Translations under genes and position numbers: made by a program
Part shown: positions 19,351-28,621 of the stretch, piece after piece
Layout of the letters: every line of letters starts with the position of its first letter
Position numbering within the stretch: the stretch's first letter is position 1
Notes under the pieces: generated by a model
The model's input: only the letters and a program-made list of their open reading frames with translations
Database searches by the model: none
What the model was told of the DNA's origin: nothing
Assembly: GCF_004116955.1 (NCBI RefSeq)
Contig: NZ_CP026362.1
Coordinates: forward strand, 3,818,001-3,882,000
Direction: 5' to 3'
Length of the DNA: 64,000 nucleotides
Source: Bacillus vallismortis
GTDB lineage: Bacteria > Bacillota > Bacilli > Bacillales > Bacillaceae

Positions 19351-20858
19351 ACAAGAACCTCTTCGCCGATGCGTTTCCGGTCAATTTTGCCGTTGGCCGT
19401 CATTTGAATGTGATCCTGATAAATGAATTTTCTCGGGATCATATACGCCGGAAGGGAAGCGGCAAGCTCTTTTTTAATGGCGCTTGTGAGCTGGAATTCC
19501 TTCTGGAACTCATGCTCCTCAGGCACAATAGCGGCGATCAGGTACTCGACTGTTCCGTTTGGCTGATACGGGATCACGACAGCAGAGCGAACGTACTGAG
19601 ACTGTCTGACATGGAATTCGATTTCCTCAAGCTCCATTCGGTAGCCGTGAAGTTTAATTTGGAAATCCAAACGCCCTTGGCAAAAAATCTGACCATCTTG
19701 GATATAGCCGGCATCGCCAGTCCGGTATGCCCACTGGCCTTCATAAGAGAAAAACGCTTTTTCCGTCAGCTCTGGCTCACCTAGGTAGCCTCGGCTTACG
19801 CTCGGCCCAGCGATGACGATTTCTCCTTTTTCTCCATCAGGAAGCGGCTGTCCCTGTTCATCCATAATGAAAATGTTCATATCAGGCTTGGCGAAGCCCA
19901 CTGGAAGCGATTCGCTGCGGCTGATGACGTCATCCGTAATTTCAACGGATGTGACAGCCACTGTCGCTTCAGTCGGACCGTACGTATTAAAGATTCTTGC
20001 TTTCGGAAAACGCTCAAGCAGCGCTTTTGCAACAGAAACCGGAAGAACCTCTCCGCAAAACATAAATGTGTCCGCTTCAGGCAGCAGCTCCTGTGAAAAA
20101 CCGGGGTCCATCAGGCACATCTGCACAAAGGAAGGTGTTGATGTCCATACATTCAGTCCGGACTTTTTCAGCTCTTCGAATAAGATTTTCGGCTTATTCA
20201 CAGCATCCTTTGTCACGCAGTGCAAAGTCCCGCCTGATTGAAGGCACGGATAAAGATCCATGACAGATAAATCAAATGAAAACGGCGCTTGGTTTAAAAA
20301 TGTTTTTCCTCCGTTGACTGGAAAGTCTGCACAAATCCAGTCTGTAAAGCTCTGAAGATTCGCAGCGGAAATCTGCACGCCTTTCGGATTTCCCGTGCTT
20401 CCGGAAGTGTAAATGATATAAAATGTCTCGTGATCCTTGACCCATTGATCTTGGCTGACAGTGCCGTCCGCGTTTTCCAGCAGTTCTTCTGCTGAAACCG
20501 CCTGAATCTGCTGGCCGAGTTCGTCAACTGGAAGCCCGGCTGCGTGGATCAGCAATTCTGCTCCAGAGCTTTCGATAATTTTCGCAATCCGCTCGGACGG
20601 AATCGACAGGTCAACTGGAATATAAGGGTGTCCCGCTTTGACGCTTCCTAAGAAGGAAACGATCATGTGCGGCTCCATATGGCCGTACACAAGGATAGGC
20701 GATTTCTTTTCCCCAGAAATGCGTTTTTGGATCGCGGCACCCGCACGGTCAGACTGCTCCCATAATTCCTGATATGTGAGCGACTGGCCTTGAGAGCGGA
20801 AGGCATCGGTTTGCGGATAAGATTCCGCATGTGTTTGAATAGCATGTAAAAGTTTCAT
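19347..20858 (-). CDS. dltA: D-alanine--D-alanyl carrier protein ligase DltA
   Basis: A 503-residue ANL-superfamily adenylating enzyme. It has the ATP-binding [11 protein letters not shown] loop (about 152-162), an [13 protein letters not shown] motif, and the YRTGDAG and catalytic-Lys GKIDRK regions near the C-terminus. It activates D-alanine with ATP and loads DltC. Its product raises surface charge and resistance to cationic peptides. It follows dltX after 17 bases. Confidence 0.96.
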   Translation of the reverse strand: MKLLHAIQTHAESYPQTDAFRSQGQSLTYQELWEQSDRAGAAIQKRISGEKKSPILVYGHMEPHMIVSFLGSVKAGHPYIPVDLSIPSERIAKIIESSGAELLIHAAGLPVDELGQQIQAVSAEELLENADGTVSQDQWVKDHETFYIIYTSGSTGNPKGVQISAANLQSFTDWICADFPVNGGKTFLNQAPFSFDLSVMDLYPCLQSGGTLHCVTKDAVNKPKILFEELKKSGLNVWTSTPSFVQMCLMDPGFSQELLPEADTFMFCGEVLPVSVAKALLERFPKARIFNTYGPTEATVAVTSVEITDDVISRSESLPVGFAKPDMNIFIMDEQGQPLPDGEKGEIVIAGPSVSRGYLGEPELTEKAFFSYEGQWAYRTGDAGYIQDGQIFCQGRLDFQIKLHGYRMELEEIEFHVRQSQYVRSAVVIPYQPNGTVEYLIAAIVPEEHEFQKEFQLTSAIKKELAASLPAYMIPRKFIYQDHIQMTANGKIDRKRIGEEVLV

Positions 20859-20875
20859 CGTTATTCTCTCTCCAA

Positions 20876-21025
20876 TTAGAAATCGTTATAAATATATGAA
20901 CCGGTATTCGCGGTGTGAAAACCATACATGAAAAACAAAACAAGAAGTATCATCAAATAAAAACCTGTATGACATGTCCACTTGACAGCGGGCTTTTCAT
21001 ACAGCTGTTTCATCAATTGCAGCAT
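20876..21025 (-). CDS. dltX: DltX small membrane protein of the dlt operon
   Basis: A 49-residue protein with one transmembrane helix (about 21-38) and the C-terminal motif IYNDF found in DltX proteins across Firmicutes. That end is thought to contact the acyl-transfer machinery with DltB/DltD. AAAGGAA precedes the ATG by 8 bases. It is the first gene of the operon and easily missed because of its size. A Met at residue 5 is an alternative start. Confidence 0.9.
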   Translation of the reverse strand: MLQLMKQLYEKPAVKWTCHTGFYLMILLVLFFMYGFHTANTGSYIYNDF

Positions 21026-21069
21026 ATCAAAAGTTCCTTTCCCGTTTTTTCGACAATCACATGAGTATT

Positions 21070-21095
21070 GACGATTAGGTGCGCAAAAAGTTTCA
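21070..21095 (-). promoter_or_regulatory. ECF sigma promoter (SigX/SigM type) of dltXABCDE
   Basis: On the minus strand TGAAAC, 16 bases, then CGTC: an exact match to the ECF consensus spacing, 45 bases upstream of dltX. In B. subtilis the dlt operon is under SigX and SigM control. Confidence 0.8.
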
Positions 21096-21123
21096 TCTTT
21101 TCCCTAAACTCCCTCAAATAAAT

Positions 21124-21131
21124 ATATCGGC
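21124..21131 (-). promoter_or_regulatory. SigD-type -10 box upstream of dlt
   Basis: GCCGATAT on the minus strand is a perfect SigD -10 element. The expected TAAA -35 at 15 bases is poorly matched. A SigD contribution to dlt transcription has been reported in B. subtilis. Confidence 0.5.
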
Positions 21132-21473
21132 GTTTTTCTATTGAAAATGAATCTTTATGCCTGATAGGGAAAAAAATGAATTGCCTTGTGATCATTTATA
21201 ATAAAAGGATAAGACACAAGGGGTTAAAACGATCTTTTTAACTTTTAAAAAGCGTAAAGCACTTAAAAAAATTTCTCTGTATCTGTTCGTTCTAGTGAAA
21301 GCAGAAACCTGATGAAATCGGGGCGGAAAGCGTATAATAAGAAAGAAAACGCCTTCTTTCGGTATCTTGTGAAATGGGGGAGAAGTCATTATGATAGATA
21401 AGGAAGCAAAAGGAGTTTTTATCAAAGCGCCGGCTGAAAAAAAGTAAGCCTTTTAATAGAAAGGAAGAGGAAG

Positions 21474-22409
21474 ATGAAACAAACAAATAAGGGTGAGGGT
21501 CAGACTGCGCCGGAAAAAGAAAGCATGGGGCAGATCCTTTGGCAGTTAACCCGTCCTCATACGTTAACGGCATCATTTGTGCCTGTGCTGCTCGGAACGG
21601 TATTGGCGATGTTTTATGTCAAGGTTGATCTGCTGCTGTTTCTGGCTATGCTGTTTTCTTGCTTATGGATCCAGATCGCGACGAACTTATTTAATGAATA
21701 CTACGATTTTAAACGCGGGTTAGATACAGCAGAATCTGTCGGAATCGGAGGGGCGATCGTACGCCACGGAATGAAGCCAATTACAATTTTGCAATTAGCC
21801 CTTGCATCATATGGGATCGCTATATTGCTCGGCGTCTATATTTGCGCAAGCAGCAGCTGGTGGCTGGCTCTGATCGGCCTCGTCGGCATGGCGATCGGAT
21901 ACCTGTATACAGGCGGGCCGCTGCCGATTGCGTACACGCCGTTCGGTGAGTTATTCTCGGGCATTTGCATGGGTTCGGTATTTGTGCTAATTTCGTTTTT
22001 CATTCAGACAGATAAAATCAATTTGCAAAGCATCTTGATTTCGATCCCGATTGCAATTCTTGTCGGCGCGATTAACCTATCGAACAATATTCGCGATATT
22101 GAAGAGGACAAAAAAGGCGGACGCAAAACATTGGCGATTTTGATGGGGCATAAGGGAGCTGTTACGCTCTTAGCCGCGTCGTTTGCTGTCGCTTATATTT
22201 GGATTGTCGGCTTGGTCATCACCGGTGCCGCTAGCCCGTGGCTGTTTGTCGTCTTTTTGAGCGTGCCTAAGCCGGTTCAGGCAGTGAAGGGCTTCGTCCG
22301 AAAAGAATTGCCGATGAACATGATTGTGGCGATGAAATCCACAGCCCAAACCAACACATTTTTCGGATTCCTGCTCTCGATCGGGTTATTGATCAGTTAC
22401 TTCCGGTAA
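21474..22409 (+). CDS. menA: 1,4-dihydroxy-2-naphthoate prenyltransferase MenA (YwaB)
   Basis: A 311-residue UbiA-family prenyltransferase with about nine membrane helices. The first aspartate motif is NEYYDFKRGLDTAES (about 74-88) and the second is NNIRDIEEDKKGGRKT. It attaches the polyprenyl chain to DHNA in menaquinone synthesis, the quinone used by the qox and other chains. Start with GGAAGAGGAAG upstream. It stands alone, followed by a terminator. Confidence 0.94.
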   Translation: MKQTNKGEGQTAPEKESMGQILWQLTRPHTLTASFVPVLLGTVLAMFYVKVDLLLFLAMLFSCLWIQIATNLFNEYYDFKRGLDTAESVGIGGAIVRHGMKPITILQLALASYGIAILLGVYICASSSWWLALIGLVGMAIGYLYTGGPLPIAYTPFGELFSGICMGSVFVLISFFIQTDKINLQSILISIPIAILVGAINLSNNIRDIEEDKKGGRKTLAILMGHKGAVTLLAASFAVAYIWIVGLVITGAASPWLFVVFLSVPKPVQAVKGFVRKELPMNMIVAMKSTAQTNTFFGFLLSIGLLISYFR

Positions 22410-22413
22410 AAAG

Positions 22414-22445
22414 AAAGACCGTATGTTTCGTGCGGTCTTTTTTTG
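22414..22445 (+). terminator. terminator of menA
   Basis: AAAGACCG and CGGTCTTTTTTT form a hairpin with a long T-tail directly after the menA stop. Confidence 0.85.
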
Positions 22446-22478
22446 TTACATTCGACCGCATTTTGTAAAAAAATTCAC

Positions 22479-22504
22479 AAAACCATACTGGAAGCAAGGA
22501 CGTC
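22479..22504 (+). promoter_or_regulatory. ECF-type promoter of ywaC
   Basis: AAAAC followed after 17 bases by CGTC, 47 bases upstream of the start, fits the SigM/SigW family pattern. ywaC is a known member of the cell-envelope-stress (SigM/SigW) regulon. Confidence 0.55.
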
Positions 22505-22550
22505 TAGTACATGGACAGCGGATAAAGATCCGTTAAAGGAGATGATGGAA

Positions 22551-23183
22551 ATGGATTTATCTGTAACGCATATGGACGATTTGAAAACAGTAATGGAAGA
22601 TTGGAAAAATGAATTATTAGTTTATAAATTTGCGCTGGATGCATTGGATACAAAGTTCTCCATTATCAGCCAGGAGTATAACCTTATTCACGGACACAAC
22701 CCGATTGAACACACGAAATCCCGTGTCAAAAGCTTTGAAAGCATCGTGAATAAGTTAATGAGAAAGGGCTGCGAGATTACGACGAAGGAAATGAAAGAGC
22801 ACATTCACGACATTGCCGGCGTGCGCATCATTTGTTCTTTTATATCCGATATTTATAACGTCGTGAATGTCTTAAAGCAACATGATGACTTGCGAATCGT
22901 AAAGGTGAAGGATTATATTCAGACGCCAAAACCGAACGGCTACCGAAGCCTGCATTTGATCATTGAGATGCCTGTGAATTTAACAAACCGTGTGGAATAC
23001 GTCAAAGCAGAAATTCAAATCCGGACGATCGCGATGGATTTCTGGGCGAGCCTTGAACATAAAATTTACTATAAATTGAATAATGACGTTCCGAAGCAAT
23101 TAACAGACGAACTGAAGGAAGCAGCGGAGATCGCCCATTATCTTGATGAGAAAATGCTGGGGATAAAGAAAGAGGTGGATTAG
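22551..23183 (+). CDS. ywaC: small alarmone synthetase YwaC (SasA, RelP type)
   Basis: A 210-residue GTP/GDP pyrophosphokinase of the small alarmone synthetase class. It makes ppGpp-like nucleotides without any hydrolase or regulatory domain. The RelA/SpoT synthetase core covers about residues 40-180, including HDIAGVRIICSF, KPNGYRSLHL and the catalytic EIQIRTIAMDFWASLEHK region. ATG at 22551 has AAAGGAG upstream and gives the known length. An open frame extends to 22443 but overlaps the promoter. It is induced by cell-wall stress in B. subtilis. Confidence 0.95.
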   Translation: MDLSVTHMDDLKTVMEDWKNELLVYKFALDALDTKFSIISQEYNLIHGHNPIEHTKSRVKSFESIVNKLMRKGCEITTKEMKEHIHDIAGVRIICSFISDIYNVVNVLKQHDDLRIVKVKDYIQTPKPNGYRSLHLIIEMPVNLTNRVEYVKAEIQIRTIAMDFWASLEHKIYYKLNNDVPKQLTDELKEAAEIAHYLDEKMLGIKKEVD

Positions 23184-23213
23184 AAAAGACGGCAGCTAAG
23201 TGCCGTCTTTTTT
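23184..23213. terminator. bidirectional terminator between ywaC and ywaD
   Basis: AAAAGACGGCA and TGCCGTCTTTTTT pair around CTAAG between two converging genes. Confidence 0.88.
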
Positions 23214-24579
23214 ATTTGATATCTTCATAAATGTCAGAGGCTTTGGCCTTCATTTGTTTCTTATTGGTTTTCGATTTCTTCTCTTTTTTCACAGCCTGAT
23301 AGACAGCGGCTGTCACAAGATCGCCGGCCTGCTGGAGGCGATCTTTGCTAATATGCTCGATCGAGTCTTCGGGGGTGTGATACCACGGCTCGACTTCTTC
23401 GGTTTCTGGGTCTCCCCAAATAAAGTTGGCGGAATCAATACCGGCTTCGTGGAATGGCACGTGATCGGATGACCCTCCCTGTGTCAGAGACAGGCTGTCA
23501 AACCCGATATTTTCAGCAGCCGTCCGGCTGGATTCCCAAACAACGTTCGATTGGCCGTCCAATGTGTTGACATACAGCTCAGACGCATTTTCCCAGCTTG
23601 TGCCCACCATGTCAAAGTTGAAGTTCACTTCGCTGCGTTTCAACTCTTTTTCCGACAGATGATCTACATAATAAGATGAGCCGAGCAGGCCCAGCTCTTC
23701 TGCGCCGAAAGCGATAAAGCGGATTTCTTTATCAGAAGGAACGCTTTTTAAGACGCGCGCCATTTCCAGCATGACAGAGGTGCCTGAGCCGTTGTCATTT
23801 GCGCCGGGCGAAAAAGGAACACTGTCGTAATGGGCCGTCACGTACACAATGTCTGGATGTTTGATGTTCTTCGGTTTTTTGATCCCAATGATGTTCTGGG
23901 AGGTCTGGTTTGTGAATGCTTTTAGGTGTAAGGTTGCTTCTTTTTGCTGGGCAAGGGCTTCTCCGTCTTCTTTCTTAATGCCGACGACAGGGATGCCGAC
24001 TTCATTGCCTGACAGATTTGGCGTCACAGGCACGAGGCTTTCTTTGTTGTTATAAATGATGACAGCCTTGGCTCCGGCGGCTTCGGCATGTTTGGCTTTC
24101 TCGTAAAACGTAAGGTCTCCTCTGGAAATCAAGGCGATTTTGCCCTGGGCGTCAGCGGTGAAGTCCTTTGGGTAGCCCAAGCCGGCATTGAAAAGCGGAG
24201 CCGTCAGCCCTTGTTTGTCAGTCGGGGCTGAGCCGGATGCCGCCCGTAGAAGAATATCGCTTCCTTCTGAAGACAGCGTTCCCTCGAGCCGGTCAGGAAT
24301 ATCGAATCGTTGTACCTTCACATCAAGCTTTACTTTTCTCATGGATGAAGCAATGAACAGGGCGCTCTTTTTTTCAGCGGCCGTTCCGGCTATTCTGGGG
24401 CCGATGGCTTCACTTAGCTGGGAAATGGTTGAGTACGCACGCTTTGCTTTGAAAGGAAGCTCTCGCTCGCTATCTGATATTTGTACAGCACGCGCGGCAG
24501 GGGTGATACTCTGTGCCGGCAAAAGAACTGTTCCGGCAGTTAAAACAGCCAACGTCACTACAGTCAAAAGCTTTTTCAT
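23212..24579 (-). CDS. ywaD: secreted double-zinc aminopeptidase YwaD (M28)
   Basis: A 455-residue exported metallopeptidase. It has a signal peptide (about 1-32), a PA insert domain (about 125-225) and an M28 catalytic domain. Zinc ligands are visible in VTAHYDSVPF (His), GANDNGSG (bridging Asp), GAEELGL (catalytic and ligand Glu), FNFDMVG (Asp) and GSSDHVPFHEAG (His). It removes N-terminal residues from peptides. The Lys-rich C-terminal 30 residues are an addition. Transcribed alone. Confidence 0.93.
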   Translation of the reverse strand: MKKLLTVVTLAVLTAGTVLLPAQSITPAARAVQISDSERELPFKAKRAYSTISQLSEAIGPRIAGTAAEKKSALFIASSMRKVKLDVKVQRFDIPDRLEGTLSSEGSDILLRAASGSAPTDKQGLTAPLFNAGLGYPKDFTADAQGKIALISRGDLTFYEKAKHAEAAGAKAVIIYNNKESLVPVTPNLSGNEVGIPVVGIKKEDGEALAQQKEATLHLKAFTNQTSQNIIGIKKPKNIKHPDIVYVTAHYDSVPFSPGANDNGSGTSVMLEMARVLKSVPSDKEIRFIAFGAEELGLLGSSYYVDHLSEKELKRSEVNFNFDMVGTSWENASELYVNTLDGQSNVVWESSRTAAENIGFDSLSLTQGGSSDHVPFHEAGIDSANFIWGDPETEEVEPWYHTPEDSIEHISKDRLQQAGDLVTAAVYQAVKKEKKSKTNKKQMKAKASDIYEDIK

Positions 24580-24683
24580 CGAAATAACCCTCCCTAATGT
24601 ATGGATGGGGAATATTTCGGGAAGCTAAGGGAATTTCCTGCAAAATGGAGAGCATTTTTGAAAAGACAGTGCTTTATACCTGC

Positions 24684-24719
24684 AAAAAACGCTTATGAAT
24701 GATGAGTCATAAGCGTTTT
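24684..24719 (-). terminator. terminator of tyrZ
   Basis: AAAACGCTTATGA and TCATAAGCGTTTT form a long hairpin just past the tyrZ stop, with symmetrical A/T runs. Confidence 0.85.
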
Positions 24720-24730
24720 GGGTTATTGGG

Positions 24731-25972
24731 CTATTGGATTTTTAAAAACTTGCGTTTGCCGACTTGGATGATCATATTTTCCTTTATCTCTGCATTGGCA
24801 TGAACATCTGTTATTTTCTCTCCGTCGATGCGGATACCTCCGTTTTGAATCATGCGGCGTGCCTCGCTCTTTGAAGAAAGGAGTTTCAATGTAACGAGCA
24901 GATCGACAATCGCGATTGTTTTCTCGCCTTCCCATTGCACTACCGGAATATCGTCTGGCAGGCTGTTTTCCTGAAAGACGGTTTTAAACGATTGCTCGGC
25001 AGCTTCAGCGGCTTCCGCCCCGTGATACATTCGGACGATCGTTTTGGCTAAGAGTATTTTGGCATCCCTTGGATGAATGGCGCCGGTTTCTAAGTCTTTC
25101 ACGAGCTGTTTTTTCTCTTCAAGCTCTAAGTCAGTTGCCAAATGAATGTATTTTTTCATCAGGCTGTCGGGCAGTGACATCGTTTTCCCATACATGTCGT
25201 TTGGGTGTTCATCAATGCCGATGTAGTTATTTTTCGACTTCGACATTTTCTCAACGCCGTCCAAGCCTTCCAAAAGCGGCATGAGGATGACGACCTGTTT
25301 TTCTTTGTTGTATCGTTCTTGGAAATGCCGGCCCATGAGGACATTGAAATGCTGATCTGTCCCGCCTAATTCAATATCACTTTCAAGAACGACGGAATCA
25401 TAACCTTGCATCAACGGGTAAAAGAATTCATGAAGCGAGATCGGCTTTTGCATGGCGATGCGTTCTTCAAAGTCGTCGCGCTCCATCAGTCGGGCTACGG
25501 TTATTTTTCCTGCCAATTCAATGACATCCTCCAGACTCAATGTTTTCAGCCATTTCGAATTGTAGTGAAGCTCGACTTTTTCAGGATCCAGAACTTTTCC
25601 AAATTGTTGAAAATATGTTTTGGCGTTATGCTGCACTTCTTCATCAGTCAGCTGCTTTCTGGCTGCTGATTTTCCGGTTGGATCACCGATTTTTCCTGTG
25701 AAATCCCCAATTAACAGCTGGACAATGTGGCCGTTTTCTTGAAATTGGCGAAGCTTGTTTAACACAACCGTATGGCCCAAATGCACATCCGGTGCAGAGG
25801 GATCTAATCCAAGCTTAATTTTTAATGGTGCGCCTGTAGAAATAGATTTCACAAGCTTGGCCTTTAGTTCCTCCGGCGGTATGACTTCGTGGGCGCCTGT
25901 CATGTATATCTGAAGCTGTCTTTCGACTTCTTTTTGCTGTGCTGCTGTGAGTTGCTCAGTAGTTTTCATCAT
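24731..25972 (-). CDS. tyrZ: tyrosyl-tRNA synthetase TyrZ
   Basis: A 413-residue class I synthetase that charges tRNA-Tyr. Its HIGH equivalent is in [14 protein letters not shown] (about 47-60), the KMSKS loop is KMSKSKNN (about 229-236), and an S4 RNA-binding domain forms the C-terminus (about 345-405). The first of two adjacent ATGs after GGAGGAAG gives the standard length; a longer open frame runs into the leader. This is the second, non-housekeeping TyrRS of B. subtilis, controlled by the T-box leader just upstream and linked to the MarR-like gene ywaE. Confidence 0.95.
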   Translation of the reverse strand: MMKTTEQLTAAQQKEVERQLQIYMTGAHEVIPPEELKAKLVKSISTGAPLKIKLGLDPSAPDVHLGHTVVLNKLRQFQENGHIVQLLIGDFTGKIGDPTGKSAARKQLTDEEVQHNAKTYFQQFGKVLDPEKVELHYNSKWLKTLSLEDVIELAGKITVARLMERDDFEERIAMQKPISLHEFFYPLMQGYDSVVLESDIELGGTDQHFNVLMGRHFQERYNKEKQVVILMPLLEGLDGVEKMSKSKNNYIGIDEHPNDMYGKTMSLPDSLMKKYIHLATDLELEEKKQLVKDLETGAIHPRDAKILLAKTIVRMYHGAEAAEAAEQSFKTVFQENSLPDDIPVVQWEGEKTIAIVDLLVTLKLLSSKSEARRMIQNGGIRIDGEKITDVHANAEIKENMIIQVGKRKFLKIQ

Positions 25973-25975
25973 TCT

Positions 25976-26215
25976 TCCTCCTTTTTTAAAAAACACAAAA
26001 AGAGCCCATCCCAATAAGGGACGTGGCTCTATGCACGCGGTACCACCCTGGTTGAAGACATTGTCTTCCGCTCATTCGAATAACGGTTTCCCGTTCTTTG
26101 CTACTAAGGTTCACAAAGAAAGCTCGGGGAGGTAATTCGCGTTTGCCTGTGTGCCGGCTCGCACCTTCCGCCGGCTCTCTGAAACAGGGAGACAAACCGC
26201 TACTGGATTCCCGTC
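25976..26215 (-). promoter_or_regulatory. tyrosine T-box leader of tyrZ
   Basis: Minus-strand features in order are the stem I distal loop region (GGCGGAAGGTGCGAGCC) and a TAC triplet at 26132-26134 that could be the Tyr specifier. The canonical T-box AGGGTGGTACCGCG is at 26037-26050, and a terminator hairpin of AGAGCC/GGCTCT type with a T-run lies just before tyrZ. Uncharged tRNA-Tyr should favour antitermination. The leader lies between ywaE and tyrZ, so read-through of ywaE transcripts is also controlled. Confidence 0.92.
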
Positions 26216-26220
26216 AAAGC

Positions 26221-26736
26221 TTATGTTGTATGAAGATTGTCAGCTACCTTTCTAAGCAGCTCTGTCAATGTTTTTTGTTCGTCTATCGTCATGCCCGCAA
26301 TAAGCTCAGTTTCCCCTTTGTGAAACTCAGGGTAGAGTTCTTCAATAGCTTGTTTGCCGGAATCAGTGATGGAGACAAAAACGAGTCGCCGATCTCTTGT
26401 GTCGATGCTTTTACGGCAAAAATTCTTTTTTTCGAGCGTTTTGATCACGTTGCTTGCTGTAGCTGTTGAAATGCCTGACAGCTCAGCAGCTTTTCTCGTT
26501 TCGAGTGCTCCCCATACCCATAGATCATAAAGAATAGAGAAAGCGGTCCAAGAAAGGTTATAGGAAGAAAGAACTTCAGCTTCCATTTTGATACGGAGCT
26601 TTTGCGCAGATCGATACAGATTCGTCGCAATCGATATGGCTTCCAGGTTGAGTGACTCGATGGGCATTTGTTTAAGCTTAGAAAGTGTGTCGTGTTCTTC
26701 TTTCCGAAGCTGCTGATGTTGATAGGAACGTTTCAC
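26221..26736 (-). CDS. ywaE: MarR-family transcriptional regulator YwaE
   Basis: A 171-residue winged-helix regulator. The recognition region is around AAELSGISTATASNVIKTLEKKNF (helices) and the wing is SIDTRDRRLVFVSIT, typical of MarR proteins. It ends at the start of the tyrosine T-box leader. In B. subtilis it is linked to tyrZ; a role in D-tyrosine response has been proposed. No ligand site is recognisable. Confidence 0.9.
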   Translation of the reverse strand: MKRSYQHQQLRKEEHDTLSKLKQMPIESLNLEAISIATNLYRSAQKLRIKMEAEVLSSYNLSWTAFSILYDLWVWGALETRKAAELSGISTATASNVIKTLEKKNFCRKSIDTRDRRLVFVSITDSGKQAIEELYPEFHKGETELIAGMTIDEQKTLTELLRKVADNLHTT

Positions 26737-26886
26737 TATTTATGCCTGCCTTAAATTATCAGAATCATTAGCTATGAAATGAATTGTAACAGAGTTTGTT
26801 CTGAACTTCAAGCCCATATATCGGTTGTATAAAAAAGACCCATACAACACCACAATAAACAAAAACCCGCAAACGGGGGTGCCATC

Positions 26887-27600
26887 TTGCAAAGGTATGT
26901 TCAATCCGTCTATAAACATGATCCGTTTCATCTCTTTTCAGCAGAGCATGTGGTGACATTAGCGATAATCGCTCTCTTGGCCATTTTGTTGTTTCTATTC
27001 CGCGAGGCAGCCAAGCGGCCTCAACTAAGCTTGTTTCTGCGCTATTTGTTTGTGTTTCTGCTGCTTGCTTCGCAAATCGGTTATCAAATATGGATGATCG
27101 CTACGGGCAGGTGGTCGGTGCGCACTTCATTGCCTCTCCAGCTCAGTGATCTATCGGTGTATTTGTCAGCCATTATGCTGGTGACTAAAAGCTGGAGACT
27201 GTTTGTATTTTTATATTTTGTCGGCATTGCAAGCTCGATGCAGGCACTTTTGACACCTGACCTCGGTATGTTTTCATTTCCGCATGTCCGATATATCCTC
27301 TTTTTTATGTCGCACGGGTCCGTGTTTCTGTCCTGTCTGCTGATGGCGGTGATTGGCACTTACAGAATGGGCCAGCGCTCTTTATGGATGACTGTCCTGA
27401 TTGTCAATGTGTACGGCGTCTGCATTTACTTGATTGATCGTTGGCTTGGCGCGAATTATATGTATTTGACGAAAAAACCGGGCGGCTCTTCTCTATTGGA
27501 TGTTCTCGGGCCGTGGCCATGGTATATTGCCTCGGCTGAAGCCATTACGATCGCAAGCTTTTACATCCTTTATTGGCTTTACCGCATGTTCAAAAAGTGA
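26887..27600 (+). CDS. ywaF: integral membrane protein YwaF
   Basis: A 237-residue protein with about six to seven transmembrane helices, of the TIGR02206/YwaF family of unknown function. The start is TTG with a GGGGGTG ribosome site. It is divergent from ywaE across 150 bases. The conserved [21 protein letters not shown] segment near 195 is a family signature. No reaction can be proposed. Confidence 0.88.
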   Translation: MQRYVQSVYKHDPFHLFSAEHVVTLAIIALLAILLFLFREAAKRPQLSLFLRYLFVFLLLASQIGYQIWMIATGRWSVRTSLPLQLSDLSVYLSAIMLVTKSWRLFVFLYFVGIASSMQALLTPDLGMFSFPHVRYILFFMSHGSVFLSCLLMAVIGTYRMGQRSLWMTVLIVNVYGVCIYLIDRWLGANYMYLTKKPGGSSLLDVLGPWPWYIASAEAITIASFYILYWLYRMFKK

Positions 27601-27652
27601 TTCCTTTTTTGTTGTATAGCACATTCTGTTAAAAAAAATATTGATGAATAGT

Positions 27653-27676
27653 GTTTAATTTTCTGAAATCGGGAAT
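27653..27676 (+). promoter_or_regulatory. SigB promoter of gspA
   Basis: GTTTAA, 12 bases, GGGAAT: a near-perfect SigB promoter 35 bases upstream of the start. gspA is a classic SigB-dependent general stress gene. Confidence 0.85.
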
Positions 27677-27710
27677 GTAACTTGTACAACACAAAGGGAG
27701 ATGAATACCA

Positions 27711-28571
27711 TTGAAGAAAGATGAAATTATGCATATCGTGTCATGCGCAGATGATAATTATGCTCGTCATTTAGGTGGAATGTTCGTTTCTTTATTGACA
27801 AACATGGACCAGGAGAGAGAGGTCAAATTATACGTCATTGATGGCGGAATTGAGCCTGATAACAAAAAAAGACTGGAAGAAACCACATTGAAATTCGGTG
27901 TGCCGATTGAATTTTTAGAAGTGGATACTAACATGTATGAACATGCGGTAGAAAGCAGCCATATTACAAAAGCGGCGTATTACCGCATCTCAATTCCTGA
28001 CTTAATTAAGGATGAGAGCATCAAACGAATGATTTATATCGATTGTGACGCGATTATTCTTGAAGATATTTCAAAATTGTGGGATCTGGATATTGCGCCA
28101 TATACGGTCGCTGCTGTTGAAGATGCGGGGCAGCATGAACGCCTGAAAGAAATGAATGTCACTGATACAGGGAAGTATTTTAACTCAGGTATCATGGTGA
28201 TTGATTTTGAATCTTGGAGAAAGCAGAACATCACAGAAAAAGTCATCAACTTTATCAATGAACACCCAGACGAAGATTTTCTTGTGCTGCACGACCAAGA
28301 CGCGCTGAATGCGATCTTATACGATAAGTGGTATGAACTTCATCCACGCTGGAACGCTCAAACCTATATCATATTAAAACTAAAAACGCCTGCGACGCTG
28401 TCAGGCCAAAAGCTTTATAGAGAAACGAGAGAGAACCCGGCCATTGTCCACTTCTGCGGCGGAGAAAAACCTTGGAACTCCAATACCAAACATCCGTATC
28501 GCGATGAGTATTTCCATTACATGTCGTATACGAAGTGGAATACAATCAGCAATCCGGCGATGAACCAATAA
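27711..28571 (+). CDS. gspA: general stress protein A, family 8 glycosyltransferase
   Basis: A 286-residue retaining glycosyltransferase of the GT8/LgtC-like fold. The metal-binding DxD lies in MIYIDCDAIILEDI (about 105-118), and the later HDQDALN and HFCGGEKPW motifs contact nucleotide sugar and metal. TTG start with AAAGGGAG upstream; the nearer ATG at 27701 is out of frame. Acceptor unknown; possibly cell-surface polymer. Made from a SigB promoter under stress. Confidence 0.93.
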   Translation: MKKDEIMHIVSCADDNYARHLGGMFVSLLTNMDQEREVKLYVIDGGIEPDNKKRLEETTLKFGVPIEFLEVDTNMYEHAVESSHITKAAYYRISIPDLIKDESIKRMIYIDCDAIILEDISKLWDLDIAPYTVAAVEDAGQHERLKEMNVTDTGKYFNSGIMVIDFESWRKQNITEKVINFINEHPDEDFLVLHDQDALNAILYDKWYELHPRWNAQTYIILKLKTPATLSGQKLYRETRENPAIVHFCGGEKPWNSNTKHPYRDEYFHYMSYTKWNTISNPAMNQ

Positions 28572-28577
28572 ATTTTT

Positions 28578-28614
28578 AAAAAACGCTTTTGATCATCTCA
28601 AAAGCGTTTTTTTT
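28578..28614. terminator. bidirectional terminator between gspA and sacY
   Basis: AAAACGCTTTTGA and TCAAAAGCGTTTT form a hairpin with T-runs on both strands, between converging genes. Confidence 0.9.
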
Positions 28615-28621
28615 GTTTGCC

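Noticed and set aside
19404..20263. plus-strand frames of 126 and 142 codons inside dltA
   Set aside because: Antisense to conserved ANL motifs of DltA; no independent evidence.
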